Made by a program: the position numbers and the translations under genes
Shown: positions 1 to 7,828 of the stretch, piece after piece
Numbering within the stretch: position 1 is the stretch's first letter
Layout: each line of letters starts with the position of its first letter
Notes under the pieces: generated by a model
The model's database searches: none
What the model was told of the DNA's origin: nothing
The model's input: only the letters and a program-made list of their open reading frames with translations
Assembly: GCA_964468725.1 (NCBI GenBank)
Contig: CAYXVU010000060.1
Span: forward strand, 1-27,909
Reading direction: 5' to 3'
From: CAYXVU01 sp964468725
GTDB lineage: Bacteria; Acidobacteriota; Blastocatellia; UBA7656
Length of the DNA: 27,909 nucleotides

Positions 1-96
1 AACTAACGGTTGCATTGGAGCCAGCGCACACGCAGCACGCTATGCTCTCATGGATTGGCCGTTTGGCTCGCACCCGCTAATCGCTGGCGTTAGGTG
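1..96 (+). repeat. attC-like site (integron cassette recombination site), possibly cut by the window edge
   Basis: The 3' end carries GTTAGGT (89-95), a perfect match to the attC R' consensus GTTRRRY. The 5' end carries AACTAAC (1-7), six of seven matches to the R'' consensus RYYYAAC. CTAACG (3-8) pairs with CGTTAG (88-93). Inside lies a second, imperfect stem: GC-ATT-AGC (12-21, with two extra G) against GCTAAT-C-GC (76-84), separated from the outer stem by an unpaired stretch, as in attC. A competing GAGCCA/TGGCTC pairing (18-23/64-69) is also possible. About 96 nt is within the normal attC size range. An ORF starts eight bases after the core, as in gene cassettes. No integrase or second attC is visible, so this is a candidate only. 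Confidence 0.45.
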
Positions 97-102
97 CTCT
101 CT

Positions 103-546
103 ATGAGAATGGAAGAGTTATCAGGCCGAATATGGATCAAGAATAAAACGATCCATTACAAAATGCCGAATGGCGGCTGGGAATTACCTGTCTCTGAAAT
201 CAAGATTATCGGCGAGCATACGGACCAATCAGGCCCAGCGAATGACTATTTCATTGTCTTCCTAGCAGCTTGGGGTTGGTACGAGGCTTCATTTTACGCA
301 AATGGGTGCGATAGGTTATTGGATGATCTGGGTCAACTCTTGGATAACAAGCTGGATTGCGAACTGCTCAACTCAACAGATTTCAACAGTCGAATCATGT
401 GGCCGACTGAAATGCGAGGCAACCCATTGTTTGATTACTCTCTTGCTCCGAAGCCCGCAGGAATCTGGGCAAGAATAAAACTTACGGTACTGCCGATGAT
501 AAATGTTTGTTTAACCGATGAAGTAAAGAGGAAGATGGGTTGGTAA
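103..546 (+). CDS. Hypothetical protein, possible integron-cassette gene
   Basis: A 147-residue soluble protein with no family I can name. It starts with a beta-rich stretch (GRIWIKNKTIHYKMPNG, then WELPVSEIKIIGE), followed by an aromatic-rich core (YFIVFLAAWGWYEASFYANG), and ends in KRKMGW. No signal peptide or clear transmembrane segment is seen. I chose ATG at 103; GTG at 94 overlaps the attC-like core and ATG at 109 is a further alternative. No strong Shine-Dalgarno sequence precedes any of them. Position right after an attC-like core and base composition lower in G+C than the next gene suggest a transferred cassette. That is inference; no cassette boundary is visible downstream. Confidence 0.65.
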   Translation: MRMEELSGRIWIKNKTIHYKMPNGGWELPVSEIKIIGEHTDQSGPANDYFIVFLAAWGWYEASFYANGCDRLLDDLGQLLDNKLDCELLNSTDFNSRIMWPTEMRGNPLFDYSLAPKPAGIWARIKLTVLPMINVCLTDEVKRKMGW

Positions 547-873
547 AGTGACGCTGCATCGAAAGAATGCTGGACGCCGGGATATAAAGTTTCGTTCTAT
601 GCAGGCACGACACTCGTACTCTTGTCACAAATCTGCTTCCATTGTCAGATCGTGACATTCAGCGATTGGCAGCGCCGCGCAGGCTTTGATGCACGCGGAC
701 AGACGGGTGCCGAACTTCAGAATGCGCTCGATTCAGCGCTCGCTCATGCGCTTACATTCACCAACAGGGCTGAACTATCGCATCCACCGGAGCCGACGCA
801 GCGGCGTGCAGACGATCCTGTCATAGTCGTCGCGCCGACCCGGTGAACGGAAGCGTTCGGCCTCTTTGCGACA
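547..873. other. Region without a convincing gene
   Basis: This stretch of about 330 bases lies between two hypothetical genes. It contains only a 74-codon frame with a TTG start (622-846), no ribosome binding site and no recognisable motif, which could be coincidence or a gene relic. I searched it for the far attC partner of the site at 1-96 (RYYYAAC or GTTRRRY cores) and found none. No terminator hairpin is evident. Confidence 0.5.
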
Positions 874-1293
874 ATGGAACAGAAAGATGACCAACTGACA
901 GCGGTACGAGGCGTCTTGCGCGCACTCGCCGGAGTGCGAGACGGCGCATTCTACCGGCTTTGGGTCGATCTGACTGCGATTGCCGACCGTCCGTTACCGG
1001 ACTTGACGTTCCGCATCTTTCAAATCGCAGACAGCGACGATGCGATAGCGACGCTCGGTGTAGGCATGATGCGGTCGGATGGGGCGGAGGTGTGTTGGTC
1101 ACTGAGCGTGGCGACAACTCCACAGGGGCTCGTCGTCACGGGCTCGGTAGAACTCACGACCGACGCGGGCGTTGAGGAGGTGCACCGTATCTCACACACG
1201 GCGTCGGAACCTGCACGCGCCGGTGAATTGATACGCGCCTGTGCCGATGCCGTATGTCGTGAGCGCGCTTGGGCCAGATCAACGAGGAGATAG
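874..1293 (+). CDS. Hypothetical protein, 139 aa
   Basis: A 139-residue protein I cannot assign. The sequence looks coding: mixed alpha/beta character, a hydrophobic core including AFYRLWVDLTAIADRPLPDLTF and a regular middle with CWSLSVATTPQGLVVTGSVEL, ending in a charged Arg-rich tail. No signal peptide, membrane segment or Cys cluster is present. ATG at 874 lacks an evident Shine-Dalgarno sequence. The codons are G/C-rich compared with the gene at 103-546, so the two probably have different histories. Overlapping frames on both strands are likely shadows caused by high G+C. Function unknown. Confidence 0.55.
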   Translation: MEQKDDQLTAVRGVLRALAGVRDGAFYRLWVDLTAIADRPLPDLTFRIFQIADSDDAIATLGVGMMRSDGAEVCWSLSVATTPQGLVVTGSVELTTDAGVEEVHRISHTASEPARAGELIRACADAVCRERAWARSTRR

Positions 1294-1518
1294 GGATCGC
1301 AGTGAGCACGCCGATACAGACGTTTGAGAAGACACCATGGGGGTCGGATGATTCCCCACATCCGAAACGATGCCTCTTTTCTTCATGCCTGCCGGGGCAA
1401 GTCTTGTTAGGCAAATTGGCATTAGGATATGATTCCGGCTGACTGGAGGAGGTCATCGCACATAGTGGTGTAGGGCATACCCGATCAGGCTTGATGCGAT
1501 CCAAGACAAAGGAGTGTA

Positions 1519-2307
1519 ATGACTATCTGCATTGCCGGTATGCATCGCTCCGGCACTTCGATGATAACCAGGCTACTGAATTTGTGTGGCCTCTATCTCG
1601 GCGCTGAAAACGAACTGTCCCCTGCCGCCATGGATAACGAAGCGGGATTTTGGGAAAACTGGCACTTCGTCAGCCTGAATGAAGACATTCTGGCGCACTT
1701 TGGAGGCGGATGGGATTTGCCTCCCGCTATGCCTGAAGGTTGGGAGACTCATGATGAGATGTTGCCCTTTCGCCAGACTGCCACAGAACTGATCCGGCGA
1801 TTCACCCCTCATACACTGTGGGGCTGGAAGGATCCACGCAACTCCATCTTGCTCCCTTTTTGGAAGAGGTTGATTCCTGACCTGAAAATTCTCGTCTGCA
1901 TCAGGAACCCGCTTGAAGTCGTGCAGTCTCTTAGTAAGCGGGCGTATTCTTCATACCATTACAGCATGAATTTATGGAGAACATACTATCAACGGCTGCT
2001 CTCCGACACGCTGCCAACCGAACGCGTGGTAACCCATTACGACAGCTATTTTCACAGTCCGCAGGCCGAGTTGCGGCGGGTTTTGAAGTCCCTGAACATA
2101 CCGGTCTCTTCGAAGATAATAGATCAGGCTTGCGCAACGATCTCTGAGCAGTTAAGACACAGCACGATTACCAATCAGGGGCTGAGCGAAAGCAAAATCC
2201 CCTCTGATGTGCTGGACATCTATTTGATGCTGTGCGACGAAGCGAGACGGTCATGGAATACCAACGCCATCGTAAAGACGCTCAAGACACTCGCTCGCTT
2301 CAAATAA
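1519..2307 (+). CDS. Sulfotransferase family protein
   Basis: A 262-residue cytosolic enzyme expected to transfer a sulfuryl group from PAPS to an unknown acceptor, most likely a carbohydrate or lipid. The N-terminal strand-loop GMHRSGTS (residues 7-14) is the 5'-phosphosulfate binding loop. WGWKDPR (101-107) precedes the strand LVCIRNPLEV with R129 and a following Ser, matching the 3'-phosphate binding motif. The N-terminal GMHRSGTSM form is typical of bacterial sulfotransferase-3-like proteins. A good Shine-Dalgarno sequence (AAGGAG, 1509-1514) fixes ATG at 1519. The next two plus-strand genes encode glycosyltransferase-like proteins, so glycan decoration is a reasonable guess. The acceptor cannot be read from the sequence. 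Confidence 0.85.
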   Translation: MTICIAGMHRSGTSMITRLLNLCGLYLGAENELSPAAMDNEAGFWENWHFVSLNEDILAHFGGGWDLPPAMPEGWETHDEMLPFRQTATELIRRFTPHTLWGWKDPRNSILLPFWKRLIPDLKILVCIRNPLEVVQSLSKRAYSSYHYSMNLWRTYYQRLLSDTLPTERVVTHYDSYFHSPQAELRRVLKSLNIPVSSKIIDQACATISEQLRHSTITNQGLSESKIPSDVLDIYLMLCDEARRSWNTNAIVKTLKTLARFK

Positions 2308-2412
2308 GTGCACTCGGCAGGATGTGATGTACGGGCGTTTGTGAACTGATACCGATTCTGCAACTCTCCTCTACTAACCGGCAGGTTATCGTAAGCCTGA
2401 AAGGCTCCGAGC

Positions 2413-3447
2413 ATGTCCGTTATCAAACGATTTCAACGCTTGCTACCGGCTCGGTTTACCGCATCACTCAATGGGTCATCGTCAATTGGCGAGGCACAGA
2501 AGCCGGACATCGGGTTCGTCGCCTGCATCGAGGGAGGCGTGCTCGAAGCGCAAGCCCTGCTGCTCTTTGAAAGTATCCGGCTCCACACGGGGCGATTCGG
2601 GAACTGTTCGCTCTATGCCCTCTCGCCTCGAGCCGGACACGCGATTTCCCAAGTCGCCCGGAAAAGACTCGACGATCTGGAAGTCCACTATACCGATACG
2701 GTGCTCAACACAGAATGCCCCGAATACGGATCGGCGAATCGAGTGGCGGCAGCCGCGCACATCGAGGAGAGGCGCAAGCACGATATTCTGGTGATACTGG
2801 ACAGCGACACGCTCTTTCTGGGAGAGCCCTGTGAGTTTACTCTCCCTCCACAGATTGACGTGGCGGTAAGGCCCGTAGACGTTAAAGGCATCTCGACAGT
2901 CGGCCATCATGATCCGTTTGACACCTACTGGCGCAATCTCTGTCATTGCTGTGGTGTGGATTATGACGAGATACCGGCGAATGAATCCTTTGTTGATGGC
3001 CAACCAATCAAAGCAAATTACAATGGCGGGCTTGTGGTCGTTCGAGGCAACCTGAATATCCTGCGCCGATGGGCGGACTTCTTCTTCAAATCGATTCGGC
3101 AAAACCTTCGGCCTCCATCTGACAATCTTCCTTTGCGGGCGGGTGCGGGTTGGGTCGAACCGGCGGCAAGAAGACTGTGGGGATCGAATCAGGCAGCCTT
3201 ATCTCTGGCCATATGGAGCACAACCAGACGGGTTCGGGAGCTGCCCCCTACCTACAATTATCCGCTCCATCTGCACAGCCAGATTGATCCGAGCTTAGCC
3301 CGATCCATTTTTCCCAAGCTCTTGCACGTACATTATCATTGGCTGCTTGCGAAGGACGCACTTCCTGCCAACCCCCTCTTCCTTCGAGGCGGGCCTTTGT
3401 CAGCGAACCAGCGGAAGTGGTTGCGTTCTGCAACCCCAATCGTCTGA
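2413..3447 (+). CDS. GT-A-like putative glycosyltransferase
   Basis: A 344-residue protein with the outline of a GT-A nucleotide-sugar transferase. After a basic N-terminus comes a Rossmann-like start (PDIGFVACIEGG, about 31-42). VILDSDTLFLGEP contains D130-S131-D132, the expected metal/nucleotide-binding DxD. ANYNGGLVVVRG (201-212) resembles the acceptor-side segment of GT8-type enzymes, and WGSNQAAL with a later LHVHYHW segment supplies candidate conserved residues. No signal peptide or clear transmembrane helix is seen. A GAAAGG-like ribosome site lies about eight bases before ATG 2413. It follows the sulfotransferase by about 105 bases on the same strand and may be co-transcribed. Donor and acceptor are unknown; the family call rests on motifs only. 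Confidence 0.65.
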   Translation: MSVIKRFQRLLPARFTASLNGSSSIGEAQKPDIGFVACIEGGVLEAQALLLFESIRLHTGRFGNCSLYALSPRAGHAISQVARKRLDDLEVHYTDTVLNTECPEYGSANRVAAAAHIEERRKHDILVILDSDTLFLGEPCEFTLPPQIDVAVRPVDVKGISTVGHHDPFDTYWRNLCHCCGVDYDEIPANESFVDGQPIKANYNGGLVVVRGNLNILRRWADFFFKSIRQNLRPPSDNLPLRAGAGWVEPAARRLWGSNQAALSLAIWSTTRRVRELPPTYNYPLHLHSQIDPSLARSIFPKLLHVHYHWLLAKDALPANPLFLRGGPLSANQRKWLRSATPIV

Positions 3448-3670
3448 CTCGGTTGTTACCTTGAGAAAGCGCGCGTCCGGGTGATAGGGTGTCCGTCGTC
3501 GCAAGCAAACGAGATGACGATTCGATGAGCGAAGATAACCACAATCACTTTGCCGCCAAGTTGAAGAATCGCTGCGGCTCTCGCATGCCTGCCCGATAGC
3601 TGGCAAAGGTGAATGCTTGGGCGCTCTACGTTGGAGATAAGCGCTCGTGCAATTCCAAGCAAGCAGTTGT

Positions 3671-3718
3671 GCAAACCTTTTCACCGCAGAGAACGCCGAG
3701 GCAGCGCAGAGGTTTTGC
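3671..3718. repeat. Short inverted-repeat-bounded element with internal CGCAGAG repeats
   Basis: GCAAACCT (3671-3678) and AGGTTTTGC (3710-3718) are inverted repeats with a one-base bulge. Between and beside them CGCAGAG occurs twice (3685-3691 and 3705-3711) around a related CCGAGG word. It lies in the gap between two glycosyltransferase-like genes, inside a spurious upstream extension of the second. Similar CGCAGAG-rich intergenic repeats are, as I recall, common in environmental bacterial genomes, but I could not check this. The rest of 3448-3758 shows nothing recognisable. Confidence 0.4.
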
Positions 3719-3758
3719 AAAAGAGGTTGCTTGGTTTCGCACTAGGCGCGACGATACG

Positions 3759-4460
3759 GTGACCATCTGTTTCTGCACACTCGCTATTCATAAGCCCTAT
3801 CGGAGACGGGCGCAACACCTCTGCGCCAGCGCGACCACAGTACCTTGGGTTGTTTTGACCGACGAACCGGACGACTTTGCGGCGCTGCCCGTTCGCGCAA
3901 TCCGACATGCGCCGACCGGGCCGATGGCTATGGATTATCTGGCGCATCTGCCGCCGACCGGAGAAGGGCGCGGTGCGGCTGCCTATCACGACAAACGATT
4001 CGCGCTTCTCGCCGCCCTTGAAGGATTCGACACAGCGATCTATGTAGATGCTGACTCTCGCATCACCGCCAATCCCCGACTTGGTGTCTTTCCCTCGGGT
4101 CTAGCTGTGCTTCCCGTCGTGCAGAAAAGCGTTGCCGAACATCTGAGCACCTGTGGTTCGTGGCGGATGCCCGCCTTCGAGGAACTGGCGCGCCTTTTAA
4201 CGGGTGATGCCGACATTCTGATGGCCGCGCGGTGGTGTCACGAAGCGCTCATCGCAGTTACCAAAGATGGGCGCGAATCACGCTTTTTTGCCGCCTGGTC
4301 ACTTGCGGCGGCCTTCTTACAGGATCGCGGCGTCTATTCCGGCGAGGGGGGAGCCATCGGCCTCGCGGCTGCAACCGCCGGGTGGAGAGTCGATTTCGAG
4401 GCGCTCGCCGATCTCGATGCATTGATTGAACACGAAGGCGGAGGGCCGAAGGTAGAGTAA
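3759..4460 (+). CDS. Putative glycosyltransferase (GT-A-like, DAD motif)
   Basis: About 233 residues if it starts at GTG 3759. The frame is open from 3609, but the first 50 codons are low-complexity, basic and overlap a repeat, while the folded-protein signal begins with VTICFCTLAIHKPY. Motifs: VPWVVLTDEPDDF (second strand), YHDKRFALLAAL, then TAIYVDADSRI with D97-A98-D99 (short numbering), the likely DxD metal site, and GEGGAIGLAAATAGW near the end, reminiscent of catalytic-side segments of small GTs. No signal peptide. No good Shine-Dalgarno sequence precedes GTG, so the start is uncertain. It converges on the methyltransferase at 4474. Substrates are unknown. Confidence 0.6.
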   Translation: MTICFCTLAIHKPYRRRAQHLCASATTVPWVVLTDEPDDFAALPVRAIRHAPTGPMAMDYLAHLPPTGEGRGAAAYHDKRFALLAALEGFDTAIYVDADSRITANPRLGVFPSGLAVLPVVQKSVAEHLSTCGSWRMPAFEELARLLTGDADILMAARWCHEALIAVTKDGRESRFFAAWSLAAAFLQDRGVYSGEGGAIGLAAATAGWRVDFEALADLDALIEHEGGGPKVE

Positions 4461-4473
4461 TCGGCTCTCTGCT

Positions 4474-5049
4474 TCACTTAACGATCCAGCGCCATTGTTG
4501 AATTGACCAGGCCTGCGCTTCGGGCAGCAAGTCGCCAACCGCTGTTACGACTTCAGGCCATTTGGCCTCATGGTAATCGTCGCCCGACAACCAACCGCCG
4601 GGCTTAACTTTCGGCAGCCATGCCTGAATGTCCGCCTTCACGCTAACATAGTCGTGACGCGCATCGAGATGAACCCAATCAACCGAGGCATCGCTGAACA
4701 GACGGGAAGCCTTCACGGAATCGCCGACGATCAAGGTGATGAGGTCGCCGTATCCGCAATCGAGGATGTTCTTGTGCAGTGCTCCGGCAAAGGTGCCGCC
4801 ACCTAATGCGACGGCTGCACCGTGATAGTCCTTCTGTCGCCATCCTTCGGGGCCGCTGCCCTGGCAGGTATCTACGCCGACCAGCGTAAAGATTTTGCCG
4901 CTTCGCTTGACGACTTCGCCCAATGAGCACAGGCTTCGACCGAGATAAGTTCCGACCTCGACGAAACAACTGCCTTGTGGAAACTGACGGGCGGCTTCCT
5001 CCTGTGCGGAGCGCCACTGAAACCACCCTTCTATCTCCTGCCAGTCCAT
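4474..5049 (-). CDS. Class I SAM-dependent methyltransferase (methyltransferase-24 type)
   Basis: 191 residues. CFVEVGTYLGRSLCSLGE (about 28-45) is the glycine-containing SAM-binding motif I. A second strand ends in LVGVDTCQG. SVDWVHLDARHDYVSVKADIQAWLPKVKPGGWLSGDDYHE matches the later part of methyltransferase-24 proteins: Asp-x-x-His-x-Tyr, a helix, then PGG and GDDY, often metal-binding in the family. ATG 5049 is supported by GGGAGG six to eight bases upstream (5055-5060 on the plus strand). A TATACT hexamer lies further upstream (plus 5073-5078) without a convincing -35. It converges on a glycosyltransferase-like gene, so the acceptor may be a glycan, but that is a guess. Confidence 0.75.
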   Translation of the reverse strand: MDWQEIEGWFQWRSAQEEAARQFPQGSCFVEVGTYLGRSLCSLGEVVKRSGKIFTLVGVDTCQGSGPEGWRQKDYHGAAVALGGGTFAGALHKNILDCGYGDLITLIVGDSVKASRLFSDASVDWVHLDARHDYVSVKADIQAWLPKVKPGGWLSGDDYHEAKWPEVVTAVGDLLPEAQAWSIQQWRWIVK

Positions 5050-5285
5050 GCGTGCCTCCCGGTTGCGTCAAAAGTATATGAATGGCGCGAAAACGCTGCA
5101 TCAATTATTCTTCAATTCGTTCGCTGCGGCAATTCGCCGTTGAATTCATGAAAGACCTGCACGATGAGCGATAACCGAGCGATTGGTACTCTGCCCGCCT
5201 CAACTCGCTTTATTAACCGGCTCTATTCCCTCGCCGTCTGAAGGGGGAGCGTCACGGAGATGAGCAGGCAGCGAAGGAGAGAGTC

Positions 5286-5738
5286 ATGAGGCAATCTGTT
5301 GCATACGTTGCTTTGGTGGTACGCGACTATGACGAAGCAATCGAATTCTACACGACCAAACTTAAATTCACTCTGGTCGAAGACACCTACCAGCCTGAAC
5401 AGAATAAGCGATGGGTCGTAGTCGCACCACCCGGCTCAGTCGGAACGATGCTGCTGTTGGCGCGGGCAGCGACGCCGCATCAGGAGGCATTCGTAGGCAA
5501 TCAAACCGGGGGACGGGTGTTCCTGTTTCTGCGAACGGACAACTTCCGCAGAGACTACGAAGCGATGGTCGCCGAAGGCATTCGATTCGTCAGGGAACCG
5601 AAATACGAGGGGTATGGGACGGTGGCGGTTTTCGAAGATCTGTATGGGAACCTGTGGGACCTGATTGAGTTCAGCGCTAATCATCCGCTTGCCCTGGAAC
5701 CGGAGGGGAGGAGCAAAGGCGAACGCGGTGAGGCCTGA
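5286..5738 (+). CDS. VOC family protein (glyoxalase/bleomycin-resistance/dioxygenase fold)
   Basis: 150 residues with the vicinal-oxygen-chelate pattern of two beta-alpha-beta-beta-beta modules. The first starts with VAYVALVVRDYDEAIEFYTTKLKF. The second holds GRVFLFLRTDNFRRDYEAMVAEGIRFVREPKYEGYGTVAVFEDLYGNLWDLIEF; the terminal DLYGNLWDLIEF has the usual Glu metal ligand, and the C-terminal tail is polar and probably disordered. Such proteins bind a metal and act on glyoxal adducts, aromatic diols or bind drugs; the substrate cannot be deduced. AAGGAG at 5274-5279 supports ATG 5286. No clear operon partner; the next plus-strand gene is about 150 bases away. Confidence 0.85.
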   Translation: MRQSVAYVALVVRDYDEAIEFYTTKLKFTLVEDTYQPEQNKRWVVVAPPGSVGTMLLLARAATPHQEAFVGNQTGGRVFLFLRTDNFRRDYEAMVAEGIRFVREPKYEGYGTVAVFEDLYGNLWDLIEFSANHPLALEPEGRSKGERGEA

Positions 5739-5884
5739 TCTGTCAGCTAACGTAGGGGAGCAGAAGAGCGCGCGAAGCGAATTTCTTCAGTTCCCAAATG
5801 CCTTCGATCACTTGAACGCTATTGCTTAGAGAGTTCGATGACCGAATCGCTTTGTCATAATCAAAACCTCTTGACACAAACTCT

Positions 5885-6739
5885 ATGAAACCACTTGAAC
5901 CAATCTACGCCGTCGAACTGTTTCCCGAATTGCACGCCGAACTGCTTGCCCTGCTGCGCGGCCTCACAGAAGAGGATTGGGCGAAGCCGACCGTCGCCCC
6001 GCTGTGGTCGGTCAAAGACATTGCCGCGCACGTGCTCGATACCGACATTCGCAGGCTCGCTTTGCAACGCGACCGCCTGCTGCTGCCGCAACCCGACACG
6101 CCGATTGCCAGCTATAACGCGCTCGTCGCCTACATCAATCAACTCAATCAGGATTGGGTGCGGGTCGCCCGTCGCTTCAGCCCGCGCCTGCTCATCAGTT
6201 TTTTAGAATTGATCGGTCGGGAGGTTTACGCTCTGTATCAATCGCTTGACCCGCACGCTCCGGCAATCTTCCCGGTTGCATGGGCAGGCGAAGAAGTATC
6301 GCCCAACTGGTTCGACATCGCCCGCGAGCTTACCGAGAAATGGCATCATCAACAACAGATTCGTGACGCCGTCGGCGCTCCGGCCATCATCGGTCGCAAG
6401 TTTCTTCACCCGGTGCTCGATACGTTTTTGCGCGGCTTGCCGCACACCTACAAAGACATCGAAGCCCGCACCGGCGCGACGATCAATCTGACGATTCGCG
6501 GCGAAGCGGGCGGCGAATGGGCGCTCGTTAAACAAGAGCAGGGTTGGCAACTCTTCTCCGGTCACGGCGACACGGCTGAGGCGCGCGTCGCAATGGATCA
6601 AGACATTGCGTGGCGACTCTTTACTAAAGGGCTTGATCGCAAAGCCGCCCGTCAACATCTGCAAATCGAAGGCGATGACGCATTAGGTAGCGGATTGCTC
6701 AACTTGCTTGCCATCATGGCAATCGCTGATGCGAAATGA
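5885..6739 (+). CDS. Maleylpyruvate isomerase N-terminal / DinB-like family protein
   Basis: 284 residues. The first half is a four-helix metal-binding bundle of the DinB/maleylpyruvate-isomerase-N superfamily: LTEEDWAKPTVAPLWSVKDIAAHVLDTDIRRL provides the first His, and ELTEKWHHQQQIRDAVG provides the Glu/His-His cluster of the last helix, giving the expected metal triad. The second half (about residues 185-284) resembles the alpha/beta SCP2-like C-terminal domain of these proteins (TINLTIRGEAGGEWALV, later an acidic-aromatic segment). Known members are thiol-dependent isomerases or transferases; no substrate can be assigned. No good Shine-Dalgarno sequence precedes ATG 5885. It converges on the lipid kinase gene with only 42 bases between. 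Confidence 0.75.
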   Translation: MKPLEPIYAVELFPELHAELLALLRGLTEEDWAKPTVAPLWSVKDIAAHVLDTDIRRLALQRDRLLLPQPDTPIASYNALVAYINQLNQDWVRVARRFSPRLLISFLELIGREVYALYQSLDPHAPAIFPVAWAGEEVSPNWFDIARELTEKWHHQQQIRDAVGAPAIIGRKFLHPVLDTFLRGLPHTYKDIEARTGATINLTIRGEAGGEWALVKQEQGWQLFSGHGDTAEARVAMDQDIAWRLFTKGLDRKAARQHLQIEGDDALGSGLLNLLAIMAIADAK

Positions 6740-6781
6740 AGCGCCTACTTTCGATGAAGTAAAGAGTCGCGCGCGTCTTCC

Positions 6782-7717
6782 TCAGCCAACTAAAAACCGC
6801 ACCGCCCCGGGCAACGCTGTCAGGCGCGCGGGCGTGTGGCCAACCATTTCGCCGTCCAAATCAATGGCCATCGGTTCAGTCGCATCAATCGAAATCTCGC
6901 GCGCTTGCAAGGCGATGACCTTCTTATTTTTCAAATGCCCGCCCCAACGAATGCGCGGCAACTCTTTCAGGATGTCGAAGCGCGACAGCCGATCTGTGAG
7001 CAAGACATCGAGCAACCCGTCATCAAGTTGAGCCGCAGGGGCAAACTGCATGCCGCCGCCCGCGAAGCGACCATTGGCAACGACAAGAAAGTTGGTTTCG
7101 ACGTTCAACCTCTTCCCCTCATTAGTCTGCAATTCAACGCGCCGGTTTTTGTATTTGCCGAGCGCGCGAATCGCGCCCGCCGCATAACAGAGATTGCCGT
7201 TGACCCATTGCGGCAATCGTGCGCGCCATTGATTGACGAGGGCGACCGCATCGCCGCCGAGCCCGAAGGATGCGAGGTTGAGATAAAAGCGCGAGGTCGG
7301 CACCCCGGCTCGATTGATGTAGGAGGCGCGAACCGCATCCAGCAGTCGGCTGTGCGGTGCAGCAAAGGAGTGAACCTGTGCGAGGCCGATCTGCAAGCCG
7401 ACCGAGCGACGAAAATCCGAACCCGTGCCGCTTGGCAACAGCCCGATGGCGGCATCCGTACGAATCGGTTTTCCGTCATCCGTCAGATAGCCGTTGACAA
7501 CTTCGCTCAGCGTGCCATCGCCGCCCACCGCGACGATGCGGCGCACGCCGTTTTGCAGCGCCGTGCGGGTGAGGGTGATCGCTTCACCGATGCGCGTCGT
7601 GACCTGTTCGACAAAAGGCACGCCGAGTTGCTGTAAGACGCGCCGCGCGCCGCCCCAAAAACTCAAGGTTTTGCCGCGCGCCGAAGTTGGGTTGATGATG
7701 AAAAGCGTTTCGTTCAA
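6782..7717 (-). CDS. Diacylglycerol/lipid kinase family protein (YegS/BmrU type)
   Basis: 311 residues, normal length for the family. These soluble or membrane-associated kinases use ATP to phosphorylate diacylglycerol or related lipids. IINPTSARGK (8-17) is the first nucleotide-binding strand-loop, VAVGGDGTLSEVVNG (63-76) contains the GGDGT ATP-binding signature, and LLPSGTGSDFRR (93-104) is the second conserved loop. The C-terminal half is a beta-sandwich ending in ISIDATEPMAIDLDGEMVG, a typical family segment. The start is TTG at 7717: an upstream ATG is out of frame and the conserved first strand begins three residues later. No Shine-Dalgarno sequence is clear. Downstream genes are convergent. 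Confidence 0.88.
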   Translation of the reverse strand: MNETLFIINPTSARGKTLSFWGGARRVLQQLGVPFVEQVTTRIGEAITLTRTALQNGVRRIVAVGGDGTLSEVVNGYLTDDGKPIRTDAAIGLLPSGTGSDFRRSVGLQIGLAQVHSFAAPHSRLLDAVRASYINRAGVPTSRFYLNLASFGLGGDAVALVNQWRARLPQWVNGNLCYAAGAIRALGKYKNRRVELQTNEGKRLNVETNFLVVANGRFAGGGMQFAPAAQLDDGLLDVLLTDRLSRFDILKELPRIRWGGHLKNKKVIALQAREISIDATEPMAIDLDGEMVGHTPARLTALPGAVRFLVG

Positions 7718-7828
7718 TGGAGACGGGCATCTTATTTTCGGGGCGCAAAAGAGTCAAACGAACTCTGCAAATTGCTCACAAGCAGAAATCGCCGCCGAGC
7801 TTATGAAGGAGACGGTGAGACGAGAGGG

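Noticed and set aside
622..846. 74-codon frame with a TTG start
   Set aside because: No ribosome binding site, no recognisable family, biased composition; the resemblance of its middle to the C-terminus of thiamine-diphosphate enzymes is too vague to call.
1406..1412. GTTAGGC, another match to the attC R' core
   Set aside because: No R'' partner, no inner stem and no cassette ORF placed as expected; a seven-base match occurs by chance.
5871..5876. TTGACA just before the gene at 5885
   Set aside because: A -10 at the right distance would fall inside the coding sequence and none is there.
516..6766. 15-base exact repeat CGATGAAGTAAAGAG at 516-530 and 6752-6766
   Set aside because: About one such match is expected by chance in 28 kb; different contexts (coding versus intergenic).
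6836..7636. 266-codon frame on the plus strand
   Set aside because: Antisense to the lipid kinase with all its motifs; a shadow of G/C-rich codons, with low-complexity translation.
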